From Acidithiobacillus ferrooxidans ATCC 23270 (lineage in GTDB: Bacteria > Pseudomonadota > Gammaproteobacteria > Acidithiobacillales > Acidithiobacillaceae): a stretch of DNA of 64,000 bases. Under the pieces are notes generated by a model, which had not been told where the DNA came from, ran no database searches, and saw only the letters and a list, made by a program, of their open reading frames with translations. The position numbers and the translations under genes were made by a program. Shown piece by piece: positions 56,813-64,000 of the stretch; positions within the stretch are counted from its first letter, which is position 1; every line of letters starts with the position of its first letter. Where the stretch lies: assembly GCF_000021485.1 (NCBI RefSeq), contig NC_011761.1, forward strand, positions 1,518,001 to 1,582,000, read 5' to 3'.

Positions 56813-58081
56813 TCACGGTTGTCCGCCGCCACCGGCCAGCCAGGATAGGTCCTCCAGCCGCTTGCCCAGGCGTTGCAGGAAGCGCGCGGCATCCGCGCCG
56901 AAAATCACCCGGTGATCGCAACTCAGAGTGAAGTCGGTCAGCCCGTCACTACCCGCCGCCGCAACGGCAAGGATGGCGGAAGCGCCCACCGGCACGATGG
57001 CATTGAATCGCTCAATTTGCGGGAAAACCCCAAGATTGGAGAGGTAAAAACTCGCACCCTGGTAGTCTTCCGGATAAATCCTGCCTTTTTTGACTTTGCC
57101 CAGCAGAATGCGCCAGTCCTCTGTGAGTTCCTTGAGCGGCCGTTTGGCTGCGTCACGCAGCACGGGGGTAATCAGTCCGCTCCCGGTGTCTACGGCGATG
57201 CCCACATCCACCCGACTACGCTTGGCCAGCCCCTCCCGGGTCCATGCGTGGTTAAACCAGGGATCTTCCGCGACGGTCAGGGCGCAGGCACGGCTCAGAG
57301 CAAGGGTCAGGCTCAGTCCGGCCGTCTTGGCGGCGGCATGCAGGGGCGCCACGGCAAAGCGACTGCTGATGAGGAAAGCGGGCGTATTCAGCGTGGCGGA
57401 CATGTTGCGGGCGACGGCGGCGCGCAGGATATTGGGACGTTCGATGGTATAAGGCGGTCCCATACGCAGATCGGCATCCTGAGGTGCGAGGGCTGCGGCC
57501 AGCACCTGGGCGGCGTGAATGGTGCCATCGGGGCCGGCCTTGACCTGGAGGATGTCGAGTTCCAGATCCCGGGCCAGGGCGCGGGCGTATGGAGAAGCCC
57601 GTAAACCATCGGCATGGGGGGGTTGCGGTGCCACGACTTGCGGCTGGGGGAGGGGAGCGGGCTTCTCCGGGGAGCCGGAATCTGCCGGTGTTGCAGCGGG
57701 CGTAGAGGTGGCTGGTGGCAGTTTATCCGGCGGTGCGGTCTTTTTCTCTGCAACCGCTCCGGGTGTAACCGAAGGCGGTGCGGGCGGTGTACCGGGTGTG
57801 GGGGTTTTGGCCGCACCGCCCGTGTCCGTCTGTGCCGCTTCCGGCGCGTCGGCGATGTAACCGATCACCTGCCGCACCGGGATATCCGTATCCACAGCGG
57901 CCAGAGGACCAATGAGATAACCATCGGAAAAGGCTTCCACGTCCAGAATCGCCTTGTCGGTCTCGACCTCGGCAACGGCCTCGCCTTTTTTTACCGCGTC
58001 ACCCACCGACTTGTTCCAGCGCGTCAGGCGACCGGTCTGCATGGTGTCGGACAATACCGGCATGGTGATTTCGGTTTTCAT
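56813..58081 (-). CDS. pdhC: Pyruvate dehydrogenase E2, dihydrolipoamide acetyltransferase
   Basis: The 422-residue protein has one lipoyl domain (Lys43 in ETDKAILDVEAF), a long Pro/Ala/Thr hinge, a peripheral subunit-binding domain (RASPYARALARDLELDI) and the catalytic domain. Its active-site motif is Asp-His-Arg-Val-Ile-Phe-Gly-Ala (His390); the usual Asp of the HxxxDG motif is Phe394. The same change to Tyr occurs in cyanobacterial and plastid E2 proteins. Starts and stops overlap pdhB by 4 bases. A separate E3 gene is not found in this operon. Confidence 0.92.
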   Translation of the reverse strand: MKTEITMPVLSDTMQTGRLTRWNKSVGDAVKKGEAVAEVETDKAILDVEAFSDGYLIGPLAAVDTDIPVRQVIGYIADAPEAAQTDTGGAAKTPTPGTPPAPPSVTPGAVAEKKTAPPDKLPPATSTPAATPADSGSPEKPAPLPQPQVVAPQPPHADGLRASPYARALARDLELDILQVKAGPDGTIHAAQVLAAALAPQDADLRMGPPYTIERPNILRAAVARNMSATLNTPAFLISSRFAVAPLHAAAKTAGLSLTLALSRACALTVAEDPWFNHAWTREGLAKRSRVDVGIAVDTGSGLITPVLRDAAKRPLKELTEDWRILLGKVKKGRIYPEDYQGASFYLSNLGVFPQIERFNAIVPVGASAILAVAAAGSDGLTDFTLSCDHRVIFGADAARFLQRLGKRLEDLSWLAGGGGQP

Positions 58082-59070
58082 CGTGCTGCTCCATTTCGTG
58101 CCATCATTTGCCGGGCTGCCTGTACTATGTCGTCTGCCCGCGGGATACTGGCGGCCTCCAGTGTGCCATTGAAGGGGGTGGGGATGTCCATCCCCGCCAC
58201 CCGCTGGATGGGGGCATCCAGCAGATAAAAACAGTGCTCCTGCAGGGTGGCGGCGAACTCCGCCCCGGCTCCGGCAAAGCGGCAGTCCTCCTCGACGATC
58301 AGGCAGCGGTGGTTTTGCTCCACTGCCGCGATGCAGGTATCCCAATCGATGGGTGAAAGGCTGCGCAGGTCGATCACCGTGAGTTCGATGTCTTCCGCGG
58401 CGAGCGTTTCAGCCGCCTGCAGGGCGAGGGGCAGCATCCGCGAGTAGGCGACGCAGGTGATATCCCGCCCCCGTCGCCGTACCATCGCCTGATGGATGGG
58501 CGGAGCCGGTACCATTTCGTCCACTTTTCCCTTGCCGAAATAGAGCAACTCATGCTCGAGAACTATCACGGGATCATCGCTGCGGATGGCTTGGCGCAAC
58601 TGCCAGTAGGCATCCTGCGGAGTAGCGGGAACCACCATGCGCAGGCCGGGCACGTTCATCAGCATATGCTCCAGTCTTTGCGAATGCTGGGCACCTAACT
58701 GTTTGGCGACACCACCGGGCATGCGGATGGTCAGCGGCATGGGAAACTGGCCGCCGGACATGAAAGGGATCTTTGCCGCCATGTTGACGATGGCGTCCAT
58801 GGCGAAGAGGGCGAAGTTGATGGTCATGATCTCCACCACCGGGCGCAAGCCCAGCATCGCCACCCCCACCCCGAGGCCGGTAAAGCTGTTCTCGGAAATG
58901 GGGGTGTCACGCACCCGCCATTCGCCGTATTTGGCCATGAGGCCCTCGGTCACCCGGTAGGTGCCCCCGTAGAGGCCCACGTCCTCGCCCAGGGTCAGCA
59001 CCGTCTCATCGGCAGCCATTTCGGCATCCATGGCGCGGTTCAACGCCTGCCAGTAAAACATCTCGCTCAT
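58078..59070 (-). CDS. pdhB: Pyruvate dehydrogenase E1 beta subunit
   Basis: The 330-residue transketolase-like protein has LGEDVGLYGGTYRVTEGL (about residues 27-44), ISENSFTGLGVGVAMLGLRPVVEIM with the TPP-activating Glu and a C-terminal fold (VIDLRSLSPID, VEEDCRFAG). Together with PdhA it decarboxylates pyruvate and passes the acetyl group to the lipoyl arm of E2. Overlaps with pdhA and pdhC (ATGA) show one transcript. Confidence 0.95.
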   Translation of the reverse strand: MSEMFYWQALNRAMDAEMAADETVLTLGEDVGLYGGTYRVTEGLMAKYGEWRVRDTPISENSFTGLGVGVAMLGLRPVVEIMTINFALFAMDAIVNMAAKIPFMSGGQFPMPLTIRMPGGVAKQLGAQHSQRLEHMLMNVPGLRMVVPATPQDAYWQLRQAIRSDDPVIVLEHELLYFGKGKVDEMVPAPPIHQAMVRRRGRDITCVAYSRMLPLALQAAETLAAEDIELTVIDLRSLSPIDWDTCIAAVEQNHRCLIVEEDCRFAGAGAEFAATLQEHCFYLLDAPIQRVAGMDIPTPFNGTLEAASIPRADDIVQAARQMMARNGAAR

Positions 59071-60131
59071 CGCGCGACCTCCATGAGGGTTTCGAAACGG
59101 CGGTTGGAACGGAAGGCCTTCCAGGCATCCTCCATATCCGGTGCGGCGCTCTGTTCGGCAAAAGTGACCGCATCTGCCACTTCTTCCTGAACCTCTTGGC
59201 GCATACGCTCGACCGTTGCCTCGTCGAGGTGTCCCTCCTGGCAGCAATGGTCGGCAAAGCGGGTTACGCTATTTGCACTGGCTGCGGCAACGGCCTCGAT
59301 GCCGGGATAGGGATACTCCGCCTCATGGACTGCCGCCGCGATGGGATCGTTGGCCTGGTAGGCATTGAGCTCCACATTCGGGCGATAACTGCCGGAGTCG
59401 GCCATGGAGTGCCCCCGGTAACGGTAGGTTTCCAGTTCTAGGAACTGCGGCCCATCTCCGGCGCGGATACGCTCCAGCGCCCTCTCTGCCGCTTCATGTA
59501 CGGCGATGACGTTCATGCCATCCGCCTTTTCCGCGGGGATGCCATAGGCGCAGGCGCGCTTGTAGACCTCGGTGATGGCGGAGTGACGGTGAATCTCGGT
59601 GCCGATCTGATAATGGTTGTTTTCGCAGATGAAGAAAATGGGTAGCTTCCACAGGGCGGCCATGTTCAGGGACTCATGAAAAGTGCCCTGGTTCACCGCG
59701 CCATCCCCGAAGAAGCAGAGCACTGCCTCGGGCAGCTTGCGGTAGGCCACGGCGTAGCCCGCGCCCAAGGCGATGGGAAAGGTCTCGCCGACGATGGCAT
59801 AACCGCCCAGAAAGCGCCGGTCCTTATCGAAAAGATGCATGGAGCCGCCCATCCCGCCGCTGATCCCGGTTTTTTTGCCGTGCAGTTCGGCCATGATCTG
59901 CCGTGCCGGAATGCCGCGCACCAGGGCATGGACATGCTCGCGATAGGTGCTGACCACGTAATCGCCGGGCTCGGCCGCATGCAGTACGCCCACGGCCACC
60001 GCCTCTTCACCCGGATACAGGTGCAGGAAACCAGCGATATGGCCCTGCGCATAGGCCTGTGCCGCCGCCTCTTCAAAGGCCCTCGCGCGCAACATGTCGC
60101 GGAGCATGGCCACCATTTGTGTCTTATCCAT
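59067..60131 (-). CDS. pdhA: Pyruvate dehydrogenase E1 alpha subunit
   Basis: The 354-residue protein has the thiamine-diphosphate motif GDGAVNQGTFHESLN followed by FICENN (about residues 160-190), preceded by GGYAIVGETFPIALG, and the YRYRGHSMADSG segment with the regulatory Ser of E1 alpha. I chose the ATG at 60131, preceded by GGAAGAAAG. It overlaps the AhpD-like gene upstream by 8 bases. Confidence 0.95.
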   Translation of the reverse strand: MDKTQMVAMLRDMLRARAFEEAAAQAYAQGHIAGFLHLYPGEEAVAVGVLHAAEPGDYVVSTYREHVHALVRGIPARQIMAELHGKKTGISGGMGGSMHLFDKDRRFLGGYAIVGETFPIALGAGYAVAYRKLPEAVLCFFGDGAVNQGTFHESLNMAALWKLPIFFICENNHYQIGTEIHRHSAITEVYKRACAYGIPAEKADGMNVIAVHEAAERALERIRAGDGPQFLELETYRYRGHSMADSGSYRPNVELNAYQANDPIAAAVHEAEYPYPGIEAVAAASANSVTRFADHCCQEGHLDEATVERMRQEVQEEVADAVTFAEQSAAPDMEDAWKAFRSNRRFETLMEVAR

Positions 60132-60474
60132 GGCTTTCTTCCGGCAAAAACGCATCGACGGCCTCGGTCAGGCGCACCAGATACATGAGCGCCGGGCCAC
60201 CGTGCATGAGCACTGCCAAAAAACCCGCACTCATGATTTCATCGCGGGTGGCCCCGGCGGTTACGGCGCCTTTGACATGGAGTGCGATACACCATTCACA
60301 TTGGGCGGCAACGGACAGTGCGACATTGATCAGTTCCTTCTGCGCCTTGCCCAGGGCCGGATTGCCCTCGGTCTTCCCCATAAAACCGAGGAACGCATTG
60401 ATTTCGGCGGGATACTTGTCTTTGAGGCGTTCGGTGAGCTGAGCGATTTCGTTGACGCGATCGTTGGCACTCAT
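60124..60474 (-). CDS. AhpD-like carboxymuconolactone-decarboxylase-family protein
   Basis: The 116-residue helical protein has the AhpD active site: Glu47, Cys59-Glu-Trp-Cys62 and His66, in the order needed for proton relay and disulfide exchange. AAGGAG precedes the ATG. AhpD reduces AhpC using the lipoyl group of an E2 protein, so its coupling to pdhA (8-base overlap) suggests it draws electrons from, or reoxidises, this lipoyl complex. Other CMD proteins act in aromatic breakdown, which nothing here supports. Confidence 0.85.
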   Translation of the reverse strand: MSANDRVNEIAQLTERLKDKYPAEINAFLGFMGKTEGNPALGKAQKELINVALSVAAQCEWCIALHVKGAVTAGATRDEIMSAGFLAVLMHGGPALMYLVRLTEAVDAFLPEESHG

Positions 60475-60509
60475 AACGTGTTCTCCTTATTCTGATGAGG
60501 AAGGTGCTT

Positions 60510-62033
60510 TCAGACGGGCCGGTTTTTGAGGAGGATGCTATGTCCCGTCATTTCCTTGGGCTGCGGCAGGCCCATGAGCTCCAGGATGGTGGGGGCGATG
60601 TCGGCAGTACCGCGGCCGATGCCCAGATGTACGCCCGGTTCGCCAATCAGCAGCATGGGCACCGGATACACCGTATGCTGGGTATGTGGCTCACCCGTCA
60701 CCGGGTCCACCATTTCGTCGCAGTTGCCATGATCGGCGGTGAGAATGACCTTGAAGCCGTGCCGCTGTGCCGTCTGCAGCACCCGGTGAAACTGCAGGTC
60801 GAGGGTTTCCACCGCGCGCAGGATGGCGGGGATTTTGGCCGTATGCCCGACCATATCGCCATTGGCGAAGTTCACCAGGACAAAGGCATACCTGCCGCTC
60901 TCCAGTGCCGCGATGATGCGGTCCGCCACCTGGGGGGCACTCATTTCCGGCTTCAGGTCGTAGGTGGCCACCTGCGGCGAGGGGACGATCTCGCGATCCT
61001 CGCCGGGAAAGGGGTCTTCCCGGCCGCCATTGAAAAAATAGGTCACATGGGCGTATTTCTCGGTCTCGGCACAGTGGAACTGTTGCTGTCCCGCGTCGCT
61101 GACCACTTCAGCCAGGACATTGACGGGAATTTCCGGGGGAAACAGTACCGGGAACGGGTACTCGTCGTCGTAGGAAGCCATGCACAGGGCACGCCGGGCA
61201 GACTCACCGCGGCGGTCGAAGTGGGTAAAGGCCGGCATGGCGACGGCGGCACTGAGCTGGCGCATGCGATCTGAACGGAAGTTAAAGAAGAAGACCGGCT
61301 CATCGGCGGCTAGGCGGTTCTGCTGCGGATTACCGATGACGGTGGGTGAAATGAACTCATCCCCCTCACCGCGTTTCCAGGCCGCATGGATGGCCGCCTC
61401 AGCACTCTCCGCGGTGAGTCCTTCGCCGCGCAGCAGGGCGGCCCAGGCCTTTTCCGTCCGATCCCAGTGGCCGGCACGGTCCATGGCCGTATAGCGCCCG
61501 CAGATGGTGGCAATGCGCCCCTGGCCGAGCTTGTGCAGGATTTCTTCCACCTGACGGGCGTAGAGATCGGCGCACTGCGGCGCCGTATCCCGGCCGTCCG
61601 TAATCATGTGGATAACCGGTTCCACACCCGCAGCCACTATCAGTGGCAAAATGCCCAGCAGATGATCGATATGAGAGTGCACGCCTCCATCGGAGACCAT
61701 GCCCACCAGATGCAGGCGTTTGGCGTCCCTGAGCACATCCTGCCAGGCTGGAATCCGCGCAAAACTGCCATCTTCCAGGCTATCGGAAATGCGCACCAGA
61801 TCCTGCAGGAGGATCCGTCCCGAACCCAGGGTGAGGTGACCCACCTCCGAATTGCCGAATTGTCCGTCCGGCAGGCCCACCGCCCGTCCCGAAGCCTGCA
61901 GGGCGGTATGGGGAAAACTGGCAAAGTAGTGATCGAGATGCGGCGTGTGCGCCAGTGCCCAGCCATTGAAGGCGCGATTGGGGTTGAGGCCGAAGCCGTC
62001 AAAAATCACCAGTAATACCGGGTTGACCTTCAT
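60510..62033 (-). CDS. gpmI: Phosphoglycerate mutase, 2,3-bisphosphoglycerate-independent
   Basis: GpmI interconverts 3- and 2-phosphoglycerate with Mn. The 507-residue protein has Asp12 in IFDGFG, the phospho-Ser62 in GNSEVGHL, SDGGVHSH (about residues 122-129), TDGRDTAP, and the C-terminal TADHGNCDEM metal site. The ATG at 62033 follows GGAGGGG and shares ATGA with the ppsA stop. The AhpD-like gene lies 35 bases downstream. Confidence 0.97.
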   Translation of the reverse strand: MKVNPVLLVIFDGFGLNPNRAFNGWALAHTPHLDHYFASFPHTALQASGRAVGLPDGQFGNSEVGHLTLGSGRILLQDLVRISDSLEDGSFARIPAWQDVLRDAKRLHLVGMVSDGGVHSHIDHLLGILPLIVAAGVEPVIHMITDGRDTAPQCADLYARQVEEILHKLGQGRIATICGRYTAMDRAGHWDRTEKAWAALLRGEGLTAESAEAAIHAAWKRGEGDEFISPTVIGNPQQNRLAADEPVFFFNFRSDRMRQLSAAVAMPAFTHFDRRGESARRALCMASYDDEYPFPVLFPPEIPVNVLAEVVSDAGQQQFHCAETEKYAHVTYFFNGGREDPFPGEDREIVPSPQVATYDLKPEMSAPQVADRIIAALESGRYAFVLVNFANGDMVGHTAKIPAILRAVETLDLQFHRVLQTAQRHGFKVILTADHGNCDEMVDPVTGEPHTQHTVYPVPMLLIGEPGVHLGIGRGTADIAPTILELMGLPQPKEMTGHSILLKNRPV

Positions 62034-64000
62034 GCCCCTCCACTCCGCTTTTTTTCCACGTCGAGCACATGCAAGGTCGTCGCCAGCACCGTATCCGGAT
62101 TCAGGCTCATGGACTGAATGCCGATTTGTACCAGAAACTCCGCCATTTCCGGATAGTCCGAAGGTGCTTGCCCGCAAAGCCCGGAGTGGATGCCGTTACG
62201 GGCGCAGCCCTCCACCGCGAGGCGGATCATCTCCTTGACGCCGTCGTCCCGTTCATCATAGTCGTAAGCGACGATGGCCGAGTCGCGGTCGACGCCCAGG
62301 GTGAGCTGGGTCAGGTCATTGCTGCCAATGGAAAAACCGTCAAAGCGTTGGGCGAACTGATCGATCAGAATGATATTATTGGGAATTTCGCACATGGCAT
62401 AGACCTGCAAGCCGTTTTCGCCACGGCGCAGGCCAAACTCCGCCATCTTCGCCAGCACGTCGTCCGCCTCTTTCACCCGGCGCACAAAAGGCAGCATGAG
62501 GATGACATTATCCAACCCCATCTCTTCACGGACCCGCTTCATGGCCAGGCATTCCAGATGAAATCCCTCGGTATAGGCCGGATGCGCGTAGCGGGAGGCG
62601 CCGCGGAAGCCCAGCATCGGGTTATCCTCCTCCGGTTCAAACCAGCGTCCTCCCAAGAGTGCGGCATATTCGTTGGTTTTGAAGTCGGACATGCGCACGA
62701 CCACCGGCTTTGGATAAAACGCGGCCGCGATGGTTCCGATGCCTTCCGACAAGCGTTCCACAAAGAAATCGGCGGGCTGGGCGTAGCCCTGGGTCAGCAT
62801 GGCCAAGGCAGCGCGTTCATGGGCATCCTCGACCTTCTCCGGATGCAGCAGCGCCATGGGATGAGCCTTGATGGCGCTGCTAATGATGAACTCCATCCGC
62901 GCCAGGCCGATACCGTCATTGGGCAGCATGCACGTCTGAAAAGCGATTTCCGGATTGCCGAGATTGATCATGATCTGCGTCTGCGGGCGGGGCAGGGTGG
63001 CGAGATCGGTATGGCGGACCGTGAAGGGCAGGGCGCCGGCATAGACGCTGCCTATATCGCCGCCGGCACAGGATACGGTCACGCTATCACCATCCTTGAG
63101 CGTGGTGGTCGCAAGATCGGTGCCGACGACAGCGGGAATACCCAGTTCCCGGGCGATGATGGCGGCATGGCAGGTGCGTCCGCCGCGATTGGTGATGATG
63201 GCGGCCGCCTCTTTCATGATGGGCTCCCAGTCCGGGGTGGTGATGTCCGCCACCAGAATCTCACCGGGCCTGAAGTCCGCCAGATGTTTCACATCCCGGA
63301 TGACGCGCACCGGGCCGGATGCGATTTTGCCGCCGATGGCGCGCCCCTGTATCAGCGCAGGGCCCTGACCATCCAGGATGTACTCTTCCAGTACCTGCCC
63401 CTTTTTCTGCGACGCGACGGTCTCCGGCCGCGCCTGGACCATGTAAAGCTGCCCGTCGATGCCATCTTTCGCCCACTCCATGTCCATGGGTCGGCTTTCC
63501 TGCATCTTGCGGCTGTAATGCTGTTCGACCTTGATGGCGTAATCGGCGAGGGTCAGCACATCCGCGTCGCTGAGGCAGAATGTGTCCTGCTCACGGCGAT
63601 GGGTGGCGATATTGCGGGTGCTGTGGCGGGTATCTCCTTCGGTATAGATCATCTTGATTTTCTTGCTGCCCAATACCCGCCGCAGAACCGCCTTTTTACC
63701 GCGCAGAAACGCTGGCTTGAAGACGTAGAATTCGTCCGGGTCCACGGCGCCCTGCACCACGTTTTCACCCAGTCCCCAGGATGCGGTGATGAAGACCACG
63801 TCACGGAAGCCCGTTTCGGTATCCAGAGAAAACATCACCCCGCTGGTCGCTTTATCCGAACGCACCATTTTCATGATGCCGATGGACAGGGCGATCTTGA
63901 AGTGATCAAAGCCCTGGTCGATCCGATAGTGAATGGCGCGATCGGTAAACAGGCTGGCAAAGCAGCGGCGGCAGGCGTCCAGCAGGGCGGCTTCGCCGGA
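62030..64000 (-). CDS. ppsA: Phosphoenolpyruvate synthase, C-terminal part (gene starts beyond the right edge)
   Basis: The frame is open to the right edge and gives the last 656 residues of a protein of about 800. PpsA makes PEP from pyruvate and ATP, the gluconeogenic direction. Visible are the end of the ATP-grasp domain (VMFSLDTETGF, GLGENVVQGAVDPDEF, MDMEWAKDG), the swivelling phospho-His loop GGRTCHAAIIARELG, and the PEP-binding barrel (RMEFIISS, LPFVRR, SIGSNDLTQL, SGLCGQAPSD). With pyk in the adjacent operon, flux between PEP and pyruvate can go both ways. Confidence 0.97.
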   Translation of the reverse strand, partial: SGEAALLDACRRCFASLFTDRAIHYRIDQGFDHFKIALSIGIMKMVRSDKATSGVMFSLDTETGFRDVVFITASWGLGENVVQGAVDPDEFYVFKPAFLRGKKAVLRRVLGSKKIKMIYTEGDTRHSTRNIATHRREQDTFCLSDADVLTLADYAIKVEQHYSRKMQESRPMDMEWAKDGIDGQLYMVQARPETVASQKKGQVLEEYILDGQGPALIQGRAIGGKIASGPVRVIRDVKHLADFRPGEILVADITTPDWEPIMKEAAAIITNRGGRTCHAAIIARELGIPAVVGTDLATTTLKDGDSVTVSCAGGDIGSVYAGALPFTVRHTDLATLPRPQTQIMINLGNPEIAFQTCMLPNDGIGLARMEFIISSAIKAHPMALLHPEKVEDAHERAALAMLTQGYAQPADFFVERLSEGIGTIAAAFYPKPVVVRMSDFKTNEYAALLGGRWFEPEEDNPMLGFRGASRYAHPAYTEGFHLECLAMKRVREEMGLDNVILMLPFVRRVKEADDVLAKMAEFGLRRGENGLQVYAMCEIPNNIILIDQFAQRFDGFSIGSNDLTQLTLGVDRDSAIVAYDYDERDDGVKEMIRLAVEGCARNGIHSGLCGQAPSDYPEMAEFLVQIGIQSMSLNPDTVLATTLHVLDVEKKRSGGA

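Overview
The window looks like chromosome of an Acidithiobacillus, most likely A. ferrooxidans or a close relative. The best species evidence is the 434-residue sulfide:quinone oxidoreductase at 38784-40088. Its three redox cysteines fall at 128, 160 and 356, the numbering I know from the A. ferrooxidans enzyme. The DNA is GC-rich and the genes form tightly overlapping operons.

Layout. (1) 1-4550 is an accessory segment: the 3' end of a kup-type K+ transporter, an orphan HigA-like antitoxin, a secreted proline-rich repeat protein, an outer-membrane barrel, a small HIRAN protein and unknown genes. It ends at the 3' half of a tRNA-Val(CAC) that still has its own terminator, which looks like an attachment site of an integrated element. 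(2) 4800-11056 holds housekeeping genes: mutS, a DUF465 protein, a GT4 glycosyltransferase, a Bax1-I membrane protein and a DEDDh exonuclease. (3) 11029-21549 (minus) is a nine-gene operon: pcnB, a second nucleotidyltransferase (cca-like), folK, a deoxynucleoside kinase, panB, panC, a 1277-residue FAD/Fe-S oxidoreductase, a Smr protein and a class II aldolase-like protein. folK carries two frameshifts. (4) 21684-25835: a GT2 glycosyltransferase, then divergent guaB-guaA. (5) 25821-27386 is a 1.57-kb insertion flanked by direct repeats of the guaA 3' end. It carries one intact toxin-antitoxin pair, a second pair with a truncated toxin, and a gene interrupted by a stop codon. (6) 27607-34591: an amino-acid permease with a strong promoter, proB with a decayed second copy of its own 3' end, a large mechanosensitive channel and a diiron ferritin-like protein. 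(7) 34730-41771 (plus): a Sua5/YciO-family gene, an M50 protease, trpS, scpA, scpB, then sqr with its own promoter region and terminator, then rluB and an endonuclease III-like gene.

(8) 41808-64000 (minus) is the most coherent metabolic block. It has two long operons separated by a convergent Sel1-repeat gene that has a good sigma-54 promoter match. The distal operon (ppsA, gpmI, an AhpD-like gene, pdhA, pdhB, pdhC, ackA, an MFS sugar porter, a phosphotransacetylase, pfkB) and the proximal one (an FAD/NAD oxidoreductase, a class I aldolase, pyk, an enolase C-terminal fragment, glgP, hdeD, an emrB-type pump, an unknown gene, a GlsB-type gene) together encode much of a route from glycogen through lower glycolysis to acetyl-CoA, acetyl phosphate, acetate and ATP. 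In an obligate chemolithoautotroph I read this, by inference, as a reserve-mobilisation or survival pathway. No rRNA genes, complete tRNA genes, transposases or CRISPR arrays were seen.
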